From assembly GCA_017536555.1 (NCBI GenBank), contig JAFXHE010000019.1, positions 1 through 64,000 on the forward strand: a stretch of DNA of 64,000 nt, written 5' to 3'. This stretch comes from Alistipes sp. (GTDB lineage: Bacteria; Bacteroidota; Bacteroidia; Bacteroidales; Rikenellaceae). Positions 25,691 to 35,643 of this stretch are shown piece by piece. The stretch's first letter is position 1. Every line of letters begins with the position of its first letter. Below the pieces are notes generated by a model. That model was given only the letters and a program-made list of their open reading frames with translations, was not told where the DNA came from and made no database searches. The translations under genes and the position numbers were made by a program.

Positions 25691-27037
25691 ATGAAACGAT
25701 TTTTTGGAATACTTCTAACCGCAATTTTTGCAGTTTCAGCCCTTACATTTATCGGCTGCTCATCGTCTAAAAGCGACGAGACAACACGCACAATCATCAC
25801 AGTTGAGAATGGTCAGTTTATGCGCAACGGCAAGCCTTACTACTTCGTTGGCACAAACTTCTGGTACGGAGCAATTCTCGGCTCGGAGGGCGAGGGTGGC
25901 GACCGCGAGAGACTCCACAGGGAGCTCGATATGCTCAAGGAGCTTGGCGTGGACAACCTGCGCGTATTGGTAGGTGGCGATGGCGACAATGGCGTACCTT
26001 CAAAGATTGAGCCTACACTACAGACAGCACCAGGCGTATATAACGACGACATACTCGACGGCTTGGACTACCTGCTTATGGAGATGGGCAAGCGCGATAT
26101 GACTGCGGTGTTATACCTCAACAACTCGTGGGAGTGGAGCGGCGGTTACACCCAGTATGTAGCTTGGGCAGAGGGCACACCCGCACCCATACCAAGCGTA
26201 GATGGCTGGGATGCATATATGGAGTATGCCAAGGAGTTTGTGCGCAACGACAAGGCGAAGGAGCTATTTGCCAACCACGTGCGCAACATCATAACACGCA
26301 CCAACCGCTATACAGGCGAGAAGTATATCGACGACCCAACAATCTTCTCTTGGCAGGTGGGCAACGAGCCTCGTGCCTTTGACAACCTCAACAAGGCTGC
26401 CTTTGCAGCGTGGATAGGAGCCACAGCAAAGCTCATACGCGAGCTTGACCCCAACCATATGATATCGACAGGCTCGGAGGGTTTCCACGGCAGCCAGAAT
26501 GATATGAAGCTCTGCGAGCGCATACACGCATTCGAGGAGATATCTTACATCAACTGCCACGTATGGCCCTACAACTGGAAGTGGATAGATGGCGAAAACA
26601 TCAGCAAGACGCTCAACGCAGCCTGCATAAACACACATCGCTACATTATGGAGCACGTAGCTGTTGCAGAGGCCCTCAACAAACCCCTCGTAGTTGAAGA
26701 GTTTGGTTTCCCGCGCGACAATATGGACTTCCACAAGCAGTCGTCAACCGTAAATCGTGACAAGTACTATACATCGGTATTTGATATGGTTGTTAAGGCT
26801 GCGGCAGAAGGTGGCAAGTTAGCAGGATGTAACTTCTGGGGCTGGGGCGGTTTTGCCGAGACAAATGTCGATGACCACATCTACTGGCAGCGTGGTGACG
26901 ACTACACAGGCGACCCAGCACAGGAGCAGCAGGGCTTGAACTCGATATTTGCAGACGACCATACAACAATTGAGATTATACGCTCTGCAAATAACAACAT
27001 AGCCACAGCCCTGGCTGAACAAAACAGTCAAGAGTAA
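25691..27037 (+). CDS. GH5 (subfamily 7-like) endo-beta-mannanase lipoprotein
   Basis: The 448-residue protein has a lipoprotein signal (Cys23 after LTFIG) followed by SSSKSDE, whose acidic residues resemble the Bacteroidetes surface-export signal. The barrel begins at FVGTNFWYGAIL. Glu226 in WQVGNEPRAF is the predicted acid/base and Glu337 in LVVEEFGFPRD the nucleophile, as in GH5_7 mannanases. Predicted to cleave beta-1,4-mannan at the cell surface. First gene of the rightward mannan operon; the next gene is 49 bases away. Confidence 0.9.
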   Translation: MKRFFGILLTAIFAVSALTFIGCSSSKSDETTRTIITVENGQFMRNGKPYYFVGTNFWYGAILGSEGEGGDRERLHRELDMLKELGVDNLRVLVGGDGDNGVPSKIEPTLQTAPGVYNDDILDGLDYLLMEMGKRDMTAVLYLNNSWEWSGGYTQYVAWAEGTPAPIPSVDGWDAYMEYAKEFVRNDKAKELFANHVRNIITRTNRYTGEKYIDDPTIFSWQVGNEPRAFDNLNKAAFAAWIGATAKLIRELDPNHMISTGSEGFHGSQNDMKLCERIHAFEEISYINCHVWPYNWKWIDGENISKTLNAACINTHRYIMEHVAVAEALNKPLVVEEFGFPRDNMDFHKQSSTVNRDKYYTSVFDMVVKAAAEGGKLAGCNFWGWGGFAETNVDDHIYWQRGDDYTGDPAQEQQGLNSIFADDHTTIEIIRSANNNIATALAEQNSQE

Positions 27038-27086
27038 CCACTGTTCAACCTAAAATTTACAATATACCACAAAAAAACGGGTAAAG

Positions 27087-28061
27087 ATGATGCGCCACAC
27101 CTTATATATAATATTAGCTGCAACGCTCCTCCTTGTAACTACCGCAACACACGCCATTGAGCCATTAGCTGTCCGCGACGGCAAAGTTGTGGAGGCCACA
27201 ACAGGTAAATGTCAGCCTCTGACAGGTGTATCGCTTGCGTGGCACCACTTCGCCGACCAATACTACAACGCGGATGTGGTACGCACACTCGTCGACGATT
27301 GGCACGCAGAGGTTGTGCGCGCTGCGGTAAGTGTGGAGCTCGGTGACGGCATACTTAAAAATCCCAAGCGAGCGTACAAGGCTCTATATAGCGTTATCGA
27401 CGAGTGCATAGCACGCGACTGCTATGTCGTTGTCGACTGGCACTGCCACAACATACGTCTCGAAGAGGCGAAGGAGTTCTTCACAACAGTGGCCACAAAG
27501 TATGGCGACAAGCCAAATATCATCTACGAGATCTTCAACGAGCCAGAGTACCAGACTTGGGAAGAGGTTAAGGCATACTCGGAGGAGGTCATAGCAACCA
27601 TACGCGCCATAGATAGCGATAATATCATCATCGTAGGCTGTCCGCACTGGGATCAGGATGTCGACATTGTGGCAGATGACCCTATTGATGGGTTCGACAA
27701 CCTCGTCTACTCGTTCCACTTCTACGCAGCGACACACCAGCAGGAGAATATGACACGATGCGACTATGCGCTATCGCGCGGACTACCCATTATTATCTCG
27801 GAGTGCGGCGGTATGAACCACCTCGGTCAAGGTGTTGTCGACTTTGAGTGGTGGGGGCGTTGGACAGAGTGGGCTCGCGAAAATGGCGTGGGCTGGATAG
27901 CGTGGTCGCTCTCCGACAAGGTGGAGACCTGCTCGATGCTACGACACGGCGCAACACCACATCCAGCCGAGGGTGGTTGGGGTGTACACGACCTTAAAGA
28001 CTGGTCATTATTAGTGATGGCATCACTACATCAGGAGTACATACTAAACAACGAAAATTAG
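27087..28061 (+). CDS. GH5 endo-glycanase, secreted
   Basis: In this 324-residue protein a signal peptide (to about residue 23, ...TTATHA) precedes a compact GH5 barrel. Glu152 in YEIFNEPEYQ is the predicted acid/base and Glu239 in PIIISECGG the nucleophile. VVVDWHCHN and the short size resemble the cellulase-like GH5_2 group rather than GH5_7, so activity on glucomannan or beta-glucan linkages is possible; mannanase activity is also plausible from context. The gene lies 8 bases upstream of the GH27 gene. Confidence 0.85.
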   Translation: MMRHTLYIILAATLLLVTTATHAIEPLAVRDGKVVEATTGKCQPLTGVSLAWHHFADQYYNADVVRTLVDDWHAEVVRAAVSVELGDGILKNPKRAYKALYSVIDECIARDCYVVVDWHCHNIRLEEAKEFFTTVATKYGDKPNIIYEIFNEPEYQTWEEVKAYSEEVIATIRAIDSDNIIIVGCPHWDQDVDIVADDPIDGFDNLVYSFHFYAATHQQENMTRCDYALSRGLPIIISECGGMNHLGQGVVDFEWWGRWTEWARENGVGWIAWSLSDKVETCSMLRHGATPHPAEGGWGVHDLKDWSLLVMASLHQEYILNNEN

Positions 28062-28069
28062 GTGCGACA

Positions 28070-29305
28070 ATGATAAAGAGGAGCATAGTAATAGCAGCTG
28101 TCTGCCTAATGCTCGGCATTAGCAACAGCACGGCACAGAAATTTGAGGGTATCGCCCAGACCCCGCAGATGGGTTGGAACTCTTGGAATAAGTTTGCTTG
28201 TGATATCAACGAGGAGCTTATACGCGACATCGCCGACGCTATGGTAGAGAAGGGCATTGCCGCAGCAGGCTACGAGTATATCAACCTCGATGACTGCTGG
28301 CACGCCCCGGAGCGCGATGCCGATGGTTTTATACAGTGTGACCCTGTGCGCTTTCCTTCGGGCATAAAGGCATTGGCCGACTATGTACACGAGCGTGGAC
28401 TTAAGCTCGGCATATACTCCGATGCAGGCACACACACCTGCGGCGGTAGACTCGGCTCATTGGGTCACGAGTACCAGGATGCGTTGCAGTATGCACGCTG
28501 GGGTGTTGACTACCTTAAGTATGACTGGTGCTCCACTGACAATATCAACGCCAAAGGCGCATATACGCTTATGAGCAATGCTCTACGTGCAGCTGGCAGA
28601 CCTATACTCTTCTCAATGTGCGAGTGGGGCACTGCAAAGCCGTGGGAGTGGGCACAAGATATAGCTCACTCGTGGCGCACAACAGGCGATATATGGTGCT
28701 CGTTTGACCAGATACTCGACCACGGCTCGTGGAAGGCGTGGAGCGTGATGCACATTCTCGATATGAATGCCGATCTACGCGACTATGCAGGCCCAGGTCA
28801 CTGGAACGACCCCGATATGTTAGAGGTGGGTAATGGTTTGACACAGAGCGAGGATCGCGCTCACTTCACAATGTGGTGTATGCTATCTGCTCCGCTTATC
28901 CTCGGTAACGACATACGTAACATCAGCGATGAGACACTCGCCATAATCCTCAACAAGCGCGTGATAGCCATTGACCAAGATGAGTTGGGCGTACAAGGCT
29001 ACCGCTTTCTTGATGAGGGTGACTTTGAGGTATGGCTCAAGCCGCTGAAGGGTGGAGACTGGGCATTCTGCCTGCTCAACCGTAGCACAGAGCCTATAGA
29101 GTACACCATTGACTGGGAGAGGTTCAACTGGACGGACGAGAGCGTATCAAAGCTATCAACAGACTTCAGCAACACTCGCTACAACATCGAAAACCTCTGG
29201 AAGGAGGGCAAGGCCGCCAAAGAGGGTACAACAAAACGCAGCAAAGAGGTAGTGGTGCCTGCGCACGATGTTGTTTTATATCGCTTAAGCCCCATTACAA
29301 AATAG
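28070..29305 (+). CDS. GH27 alpha-galactosidase, secreted
   Basis: The 411-residue protein has a signal peptide ending near SNSTAQ. GH27 motifs include TPQMGWNSWNKF, INLDDCWHAPERDADG, GLKLGIYSDAGTHTC, VDYLKYDWC (nucleophile Asp152) and WRTTGDIW (acid/base Asp207). A small C-terminal beta domain follows. It removes alpha-1,6-linked galactose side chains, here probably from galactomannan so that the mannanases can reach the backbone. It is closely packed between GH5 (8 bases) and the CE7 esterase (15 bases). Confidence 0.94.
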   Translation: MIKRSIVIAAVCLMLGISNSTAQKFEGIAQTPQMGWNSWNKFACDINEELIRDIADAMVEKGIAAAGYEYINLDDCWHAPERDADGFIQCDPVRFPSGIKALADYVHERGLKLGIYSDAGTHTCGGRLGSLGHEYQDALQYARWGVDYLKYDWCSTDNINAKGAYTLMSNALRAAGRPILFSMCEWGTAKPWEWAQDIAHSWRTTGDIWCSFDQILDHGSWKAWSVMHILDMNADLRDYAGPGHWNDPDMLEVGNGLTQSEDRAHFTMWCMLSAPLILGNDIRNISDETLAIILNKRVIAIDQDELGVQGYRFLDEGDFEVWLKPLKGGDWAFCLLNRSTEPIEYTIDWERFNWTDESVSKLSTDFSNTRYNIENLWKEGKAAKEGTTKRSKEVVVPAHDVVLYRLSPITK

Positions 29306-29320
29306 TAAACACTTCATATT

Positions 29321-30580
29321 ATGAGATACTTACACTACATAGCTTGCGTTGCCGCAACACTGCTTATATCTATTGAGGGACTCTGGGCAAAGGGTATTAT
29401 CGACGTGGAGGCAGAGTGTACCAACAAGTGGATATACACCGATGAGGTCTTCTTTAACATAATGCTCACCGCAGGCGAGGAGGGTGCTACGGGTCTTTTG
29501 GAGCTAACTATCGCTACCGATAAGCGCGCGACGCTATATGCTATGAGCCAAACCTACGCAATCAAGGCTGGCGAGCCACAGCAGATGCAGTTTCGTATAG
29601 CGTCGATGGCCGCAGGCTTCTATCGCGCAACAGTTAAGGATGATGGCGTGGAGGTCACAGCATTTAACTTTGGTGTACGTCCCGACGAGGTTCTATCACC
29701 AAGAGATGCCAACGAGGACTTCTGGTCATTCTGGCAGAGTAGCCTCGATGAACTCAAGGAGGTCGCTCCAGAGTACAAGCTAAAGCGCGACAAGTCCCTG
29801 TCAGGAAAGCTGCGCAACGTCTACTTGGTGGAGATGAAGTCGTGGGGTGGCGAGACAATACGTGGCTACTGGGTTGTGCCCAAAGCCAAGGGCGTATATC
29901 CCGTAACCGTGACATATATGGGCTACAGCTCGAAGCCGTGGTGTCCCGAGGCAGATGCTCGCGCCGATCGTGCCGAGTTTGTGCTATCACATCGTGGACA
30001 GGGACTCAATGAGTCGGAGAATAAGTATGGTGACTGGATACGATATGGTCTTGCCGACAAGCATAACTACTACTACCGCGGAGCATTTCTTGATGCTGTG
30101 CGCGCCATAGACTTTGTGTGGTCACGCCCCGAGACTAACCGCGACCTTATATTCGTTGATGGCGGCTCGCAGGGTGGCGCACTGACACTCGTAGCAGCAT
30201 CGCTCGACAATCGTGTGGCAGGTGCAGCTCCCTTCGTGCCATTCTTGTCTGACTACCCCGACTACTTCACATTAGTAGACTGGCCAATGTGGCCCGTGTG
30301 CGAAGAGGCAAAGATACTCGGCATAAGTGACGAGCAGATGTACCACACGTTGACATATTTCGACGTAAAGAACTTTGTGGAGCATATAGAGTGCCCCGTG
30401 CTTATGGGCTTCGGTCTGCAGGACTTCGTATGCCCGCCACACACCAACTTCGCGGCATTCAACAACATCACAACAGCCAAGACGTGGATAGTCTTCCCGC
30501 ACGCAGGACACCAGGTCGAGCGAGAGGATGAGTGGTGGCAGGCGCGCGAAGAGTTCTACAACTCGATAATCTACAGATAG
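29321..30580 (+). CDS. CE7-family acetyl (xylan-type) esterase, secreted
   Basis: The 419-residue protein has a signal peptide (to about residue 23), a roughly 90-residue N-terminal beta domain, then the AXE1/CE7 alpha/beta-hydrolase. The catalytic triad is predicted as Ser283 in VDGGSQGG, Asp368 in GLQDFVCPP and His397 in PHAGHQ. CE7 enzymes remove acetyl groups from sugars and oligosaccharides. In this operon acetylated mannan is the likely target, which is inference. The gene is 36 bases upstream of susC. Confidence 0.88.
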   Translation: MRYLHYIACVAATLLISIEGLWAKGIIDVEAECTNKWIYTDEVFFNIMLTAGEEGATGLLELTIATDKRATLYAMSQTYAIKAGEPQQMQFRIASMAAGFYRATVKDDGVEVTAFNFGVRPDEVLSPRDANEDFWSFWQSSLDELKEVAPEYKLKRDKSLSGKLRNVYLVEMKSWGGETIRGYWVVPKAKGVYPVTVTYMGYSSKPWCPEADARADRAEFVLSHRGQGLNESENKYGDWIRYGLADKHNYYYRGAFLDAVRAIDFVWSRPETNRDLIFVDGGSQGGALTLVAASLDNRVAGAAPFVPFLSDYPDYFTLVDWPMWPVCEEAKILGISDEQMYHTLTYFDVKNFVEHIECPVLMGFGLQDFVCPPHTNFAAFNNITTAKTWIVFPHAGHQVEREDEWWQAREEFYNSIIYR

Positions 30581-30599
30581 ACACACAAATTCACTAATT

Positions 30600-30774
30600 A
30601 CTAATAACAAAAGCCTATGAAAAACTTGACTTACAGAATCGCCATGATCCTTGCGATCTTGTGCGTAGGCAGTGCCTCGGCATTTGCCCAACAAGTGAAG
30701 GGTACCGTTAAGGACTCGGCAGGCTCACCGATAATCGGCGCAGCAGTCGTTGTCGAAGGTACAACCGTCGGCAC
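30600..30774 (+). repeat. Direct repeat copy A at the 5' end of the first susC
   Basis: These 175 bases match 45351-45525 with only three mismatches (all in the signal-peptide codons). They cover the ribosome-binding region, signal peptide and first about 53 codons of susC. Similarity then falls to ordinary paralogue levels. This suggests recent duplication or gene conversion between the two susC genes 14.75 kb apart. Confidence 0.85.
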
Positions 30775-33700
30775 TACCACAGCCGCAGACGGTAGCTTTA
30801 CCATCAACGCAACTGACGGTCAGTCGTTGGTGGTGTCGTATATCGGTTATCTCGACAAGAAGGTAGCTGTCGAGAGGGGAAGAACCGAGTACGCAATTGT
30901 TCTTGAGGAGGATGCTCAAGACATTGACGAGGTTGTTGTAGTAGGTTATGGTACGCAGAAGCGCGCCGACCTTACTGGCTCAATCGCCTCAATCTCTACC
31001 GAGGAGCTTAAAACCTCGGTTATCACCAATGCCGACCAGATGCTTCAGGGTCGTGTAGCTGGTGTTCAGGTAACACAGAACTCTGGTGCTCCAGGTGGTG
31101 CTGCCTCTATCCGCGTGCGTGGTGCTTCGTCAATCACCTCATCAAACGAGCCCTTGTACGTTATTGACGGTATCCCCTTCTCGGGTGATGGTACCTCAAT
31201 TGGTGGTTTCGACTGGGCAGGTGGTACAAGCGGTCAGACAAAGGTTAACCCGCTCTCGACAATTGCTCCGTCGGACATCGTATCAATGGATGTATTGAAG
31301 GATGCTTCAGCAACTGCTATCTATGGTTCTGCTGGTGCTAATGGTGTCGTTATCATCACCACACGCCGTGGCGAGAAGGGCTCTATGAAGCTCAACTACG
31401 ACGGCTATGTCGCTCTTCAGCAGCAGGGTAAGCGTATCGATATGATGAATCTTCAGGAGTATGCATCATACCAGAATGACCTGGCAGCTCTCTACCCCGC
31501 TATCGAGGTTGACGAGACACTTGCCGACCCCACCATCCTCGGTGACGGTACAGATTGGCAGGATGCTATCTTCCGTGATGCGTTGGCACACTCACACTCG
31601 GTATCATTCTCTGGTGGTACAGACAAGTTCCAGTTTGCTGGTTCGGGTGGTTATATGTCACAGGATGGTACAGTTGTAGGCTCTGGCTTCGAGCGTTACA
31701 ATGCACGTTTCAATGGTGATGGTCAGATTAAGAAGTGGTTGCGTGCTGGTGGTTCATTGGCATTCACACACACCGACGAGGTCATCACACGTCAGGATGG
31801 TAACGATGGTGTTATTATGGGTGCTCTCTCAATGATGCCCAATGTGCCTGTTTATGACTTCGAGGGCAACTACGCAACACCCGCCTCAATCTACGCTTCA
31901 TCGGGCTACAACCCCTTGTGGCAGGCATCAGCGCAGACCAACACCCTTGTACGAAACCGTACTATGGGTAACCTCTACTTGCAGATTGACCCCGTGGATG
32001 GTCTTAACCTGCGCACAGAGTTTGGTTTCGACCTCTCAAACAACAAGAATGAGAGCTTTATGCCTCGCTACGACTTCGGTACTGTAGCCAGCAAGATCAA
32101 CCAGGCGATGATTCGTACAGACGACTCTATGTTCTGGATCTGGAAGGCTTACGCCACATATAACAAGACCTTCAACGAGAAGCATCACTTCTCGGCAATG
32201 GCAGGTTTCGAGGCGCAGAAGTCAGCGTGGTCAGGCTCACAGCTTATTAAGCAGGGTCTGTCAAGTGACGATATCACTATCGTAACTACAGATGGTGAGT
32301 TTGGCTCAAACAACGGTTGGAAGGATGAGGCAACAAAGGCTTCAGCTTTTGCTCGTGTTAACTATAACTTTGACGATCGCTATCTTATCACTGCTACATT
32401 CCGTGCCGATGCCTCTTCAAAGTTCGGCCCCAGCAACAAGTGGGGTTACTTCCCCTCGGCAGCGGTAGCTTGGCGTATCTCTAACGAGAAGTTCTTGCGC
32501 GATGTAGATGCTGTATCTAACCTTAAGTTGCGCTTGGGCTACGGTCTTGTAGGTAACGACAACATCGGTACATACAAGTATGGCTCAACAATGACTACCC
32601 TCTTGTCGCCCTTCACAGGCTCGGCATACCGTCCTTCAAATATCTCTAACCCCAACCTTAAGTGGGAGGCTTCAGAGCAGTATAACATCGGTTTGGATGC
32701 TGGTTTTGTGAACAACCGCGTAGCATTCTCGGTAGACCTCTACCAGAAGGATACTCGTGACTTGTTGTTGCAGGTATCTGTACCCTCATACCTCGGTACA
32801 TCAATTCAGGCTCCTTATGCTAACATTGGTAAGGTGCGCAACCGTGGTATTGATGTAGCTGTAAACCTTGTTCCTGTCGAGAAGCCCAACTTCCAGTGGC
32901 GTTCAGACATCATCGTTTCTGTCAACCGCAACGAGGTATTGGCACTCAATGACGATGCACAGGTTATCTACAACGGTGTTGACGTATACTTCGGTGCTGC
33001 CTTCAAGACTGCATCAGTAATCAAGGTGGGTGAGCCTATTGGTGCATTCTACGGCTACACTACCGAGGGCTACTTCGAGAACGAGCAGGATGTACTCTCA
33101 CACGCCGTACAGGTAGAGGATGGCAACAACAAGGGTGTTAACCTCTATAACAAGAACAACGGTGTCTACGTGGGTGATGTTAAGTTCAAGGATTTGGATG
33201 GCAACGGCGTGATTGACTCTAATGACCAGACCATTATCGGCGACCCCAACCCCGACTTCACATTCGGTTGGACAAATACCTTCGTATATAAGAACCTTGA
33301 GCTTACTATAGGTCTTAATGGTGTTTACGGTGGCGACATCCTCAATATTGCACGCTACCGCGTAGAGTCACTCAGCTCACAGTGGGATAACCAGTCAGCA
33401 CGTATGGTTAACCGCGCACTCATCGCAACCGACGAGAACGGTAACGACTATCTTGCAAATGCTGGCTCGGCTATCGCTCCTCGTTTCGCTCCCAACGATA
33501 TCAACGGCAACCGCCGTATGAGTGACCGTTGGTTGGAGGATGGCTCATACCTACGTATTCAGAATATCACACTCGCATATAACTTCCCGCAGCACTGGAT
33601 GCACAAGATCAATATGCAGAGCTTGAAGGTATATGTGACATTGCAGAACCTCTACACTTGGACTGCATATACAGGTTACGACCCCGAGATTGGTGCATTC

Positions 33701-33787
33701 AACCAGTCGGCAGGTATGCAGAACTACGATATGGGACGTTATCCCACACCTCGCATGTTTATCTTCGGTGTAAACATTGGTTTCTAA
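30617..33787 (+). CDS. susC: SusC-family TonB-dependent outer-membrane transporter (mannan locus)
   Basis: The 1056-residue protein has a signal peptide (to FAQ25), a carboxypeptidase-regulatory-like domain (about 26-105), the VVVVGYGTQKRADLTGS plug entry and TonB-dependent receptor plug (about 115-230, with IRVRGASSI and VLKDASATAIYGSAGANGVV), then a C-terminal beta-barrel ending in an aromatic (FGVNIGF). SusC proteins import oligosaccharides across the outer membrane with SusD as lid, powered by TonB/ExbB/ExbD. The substrate, mannan oligosaccharides, is inferred from the operon. susD follows after 22 bases. Confidence 0.96.
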   Translation: MKNLTYRIAMILAILCVGSASAFAQQVKGTVKDSAGSPIIGAAVVVEGTTVGTTTAADGSFTINATDGQSLVVSYIGYLDKKVAVERGRTEYAIVLEEDAQDIDEVVVVGYGTQKRADLTGSIASISTEELKTSVITNADQMLQGRVAGVQVTQNSGAPGGAASIRVRGASSITSSNEPLYVIDGIPFSGDGTSIGGFDWAGGTSGQTKVNPLSTIAPSDIVSMDVLKDASATAIYGSAGANGVVIITTRRGEKGSMKLNYDGYVALQQQGKRIDMMNLQEYASYQNDLAALYPAIEVDETLADPTILGDGTDWQDAIFRDALAHSHSVSFSGGTDKFQFAGSGGYMSQDGTVVGSGFERYNARFNGDGQIKKWLRAGGSLAFTHTDEVITRQDGNDGVIMGALSMMPNVPVYDFEGNYATPASIYASSGYNPLWQASAQTNTLVRNRTMGNLYLQIDPVDGLNLRTEFGFDLSNNKNESFMPRYDFGTVASKINQAMIRTDDSMFWIWKAYATYNKTFNEKHHFSAMAGFEAQKSAWSGSQLIKQGLSSDDITIVTTDGEFGSNNGWKDEATKASAFARVNYNFDDRYLITATFRADASSKFGPSNKWGYFPSAAVAWRISNEKFLRDVDAVSNLKLRLGYGLVGNDNIGTYKYGSTMTTLLSPFTGSAYRPSNISNPNLKWEASEQYNIGLDAGFVNNRVAFSVDLYQKDTRDLLLQVSVPSYLGTSIQAPYANIGKVRNRGIDVAVNLVPVEKPNFQWRSDIIVSVNRNEVLALNDDAQVIYNGVDVYFGAAFKTASVIKVGEPIGAFYGYTTEGYFENEQDVLSHAVQVEDGNNKGVNLYNKNNGVYVGDVKFKDLDGNGVIDSNDQTIIGDPNPDFTFGWTNTFVYKNLELTIGLNGVYGGDILNIARYRVESLSSQWDNQSARMVNRALIATDENGNDYLANAGSAIAPRFAPNDINGNRRMSDRWLEDGSYLRIQNITLAYNFPQHWMHKINMQSLKVYVTLQNLYTWTAYTGYDPEIGAFNQSAGMQNYDMGRYPTPRMFIFGVNIGF

Positions 33788-33809
33788 TCTCTAAAACACT
33801 TGGATAAAG

Positions 33810-35621
33810 ATGAAAAATATAGTTAAAATATTCGTAATCTCGATGACCCTTCTCTCGATGGGTTGCGAGCAGTTCCTAACAGTAAATCCACAGGATTCAC
33901 TCGTTAAAGAGAACTATTATAACAGCGCAGAGGCTGTTCGTGCAAACACAGCTACACTCTACGACTACGTATGGTGGGATTTCCAGAACCGCTTTATGTG
34001 GATGGGTGGCGATATGATGGCAGGCGACCTGCACTACACGTATGGTGATGAGGGTCAGTTCTACCTGAACACCGTTACCGACAACAACCAGTACTCAAAC
34101 AACGGTTGGACAGGTCTCTACAATGTGATCTCGTATGCTAACTCTGTAATGCTCGATATGCCCGAGGCAGCACGTCTCAATGGTGTATCAGACGACGTTA
34201 TCAACAAGGCGTTGGGTGAGGCTTACCTCTTCCGTGCCGTTGCCTACTACTTCCTCACAGAGTATTGGCACGAGGTACCCATCATCGACAATGCCGAGGC
34301 ACTTATCACCTCTGGTAATGTTCAGGACATCTACGTTCCCAAGGCTACACAGCGTTCACTCTATCGCTTCATCTGCGAGGACTTGGAGAAGGCCGTAGAG
34401 CTACTTCCAGAGAACGACAACGAGCCTGGTCGTGTAAATAAGTGGTCAGCAAAGGGTATGTTGGCAAAGGTATACCTGACACGCGCCGTTTATGAGAAGA
34501 ATCACGGTGGCTATGAGGGTGATAGCAACGACTACTTCGAGCTTGCAAAGCAGACTGCGAAGGAGGTTATCACAATGGGCCCAGCACTCTATCCCAACTT
34601 CTCGGAGATGTTTGAGATTGAGGCAGAGAACATTTCAGAGTCACTTATCGCTATTCAGTGTATCACAGGTGGCTACGGCTACGGTAACAACCGCTCTATT
34701 GAGTGGGGTCGTAACGGTACTATTACTGGCGCGAGCTGCTGGGGTGCAGGTAAGTCGCCTACCGTATCATTGCAGGAGGCATTTGAGGAGCATCCCGAGG
34801 ATGGTCGCCGTATGTGGACATATATGCAGCAGGGTGACGTATATCCATCACTTGCTGTAGGCGAGTCAGACTACTACGGTAACGGCGAGGTAGACTACTC
34901 TAACGGCTATGTATATCGCAATACATCAATGGATCTCTCAACAGAGGCTCCTAACGAGGGTCTTGCACACATCAAGAAGTATATTATCAATGCACACGGT
35001 GGCGTAAACATCGGCACAATGCAGGATGGCTCTAACAACCTCTACTTGTTGCGCGTTGCCGACGTATACTTCGTATATGCCGAGGCTTGCTTGCGTGGTG
35101 ACCTCAACGCTACACTCACCGACCCCGAGGCTTTGGGCTATGTTAATCAGGTGCTTAACCGTGGTGGCGACTCTGACGCAGGCTACACCGTAGAGTCACT
35201 CACATACCTCGAGCTTATCAAGGAGCGTCGTAAGGAGTTTGCATTCGAGGGTATGAACTGGTTGGATATCCAGCGTCTGTACTACCTCGATGTAAACGTT
35301 GCTTTGGACTATATGAACAAGATGTACCGCGATAAGGTCTACGTGTTCAACTGGGAGAAGTATGCTTTGGACTACCCCGATGCAACAGATGCAAACCAGT
35401 ATGACGCAATGAACAAGCGAGAGTACTACGTACGTCAGTGGTACACACGCGTAGATCAGGAGGTGTACACCGATGTTGGTGTTGGTGAGGATGTGGACAC
35501 TTCAAACCGTGCAGCAGCTATCGTATTGAGCGAGAAGAACTTTACTGTAGCTATTCCTGCCGACGTTATGACCAAGGCTCCGATACTCAACTCACCTGCC
35601 GTAGATTACTACGCCGAGTAA
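33810..35621 (+). CDS. susD: SusD-family glycan-binding lipoprotein (mannan locus)
   Basis: The 603-residue lipoprotein has Cys19 after LLSMG. The SusD helical TPR-like scaffold is visible in ALGEAYLFRAVAYYFLTEYW, KWSAKGMLAKVYLTRAVYE and the C-terminal LIKERRKEFAFEGMNWLDIQRL, the RagB/SusD signature. It caps the SusC barrel on the cell surface and helps capture the glycan. It is immediately downstream of its susC and 22 bases before a glycan-binding lipoprotein gene. It is somewhat longer than the usual 500-550 residues. Confidence 0.95.
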   Translation: MKNIVKIFVISMTLLSMGCEQFLTVNPQDSLVKENYYNSAEAVRANTATLYDYVWWDFQNRFMWMGGDMMAGDLHYTYGDEGQFYLNTVTDNNQYSNNGWTGLYNVISYANSVMLDMPEAARLNGVSDDVINKALGEAYLFRAVAYYFLTEYWHEVPIIDNAEALITSGNVQDIYVPKATQRSLYRFICEDLEKAVELLPENDNEPGRVNKWSAKGMLAKVYLTRAVYEKNHGGYEGDSNDYFELAKQTAKEVITMGPALYPNFSEMFEIEAENISESLIAIQCITGGYGYGNNRSIEWGRNGTITGASCWGAGKSPTVSLQEAFEEHPEDGRRMWTYMQQGDVYPSLAVGESDYYGNGEVDYSNGYVYRNTSMDLSTEAPNEGLAHIKKYIINAHGGVNIGTMQDGSNNLYLLRVADVYFVYAEACLRGDLNATLTDPEALGYVNQVLNRGGDSDAGYTVESLTYLELIKERRKEFAFEGMNWLDIQRLYYLDVNVALDYMNKMYRDKVYVFNWEKYALDYPDATDANQYDAMNKREYYVRQWYTRVDQEVYTDVGVGEDVDTSNRAAAIVLSEKNFTVAIPADVMTKAPILNSPAVDYYAE

Positions 35622-35643
35622 TAACCAATAAAGCATAAAGATT

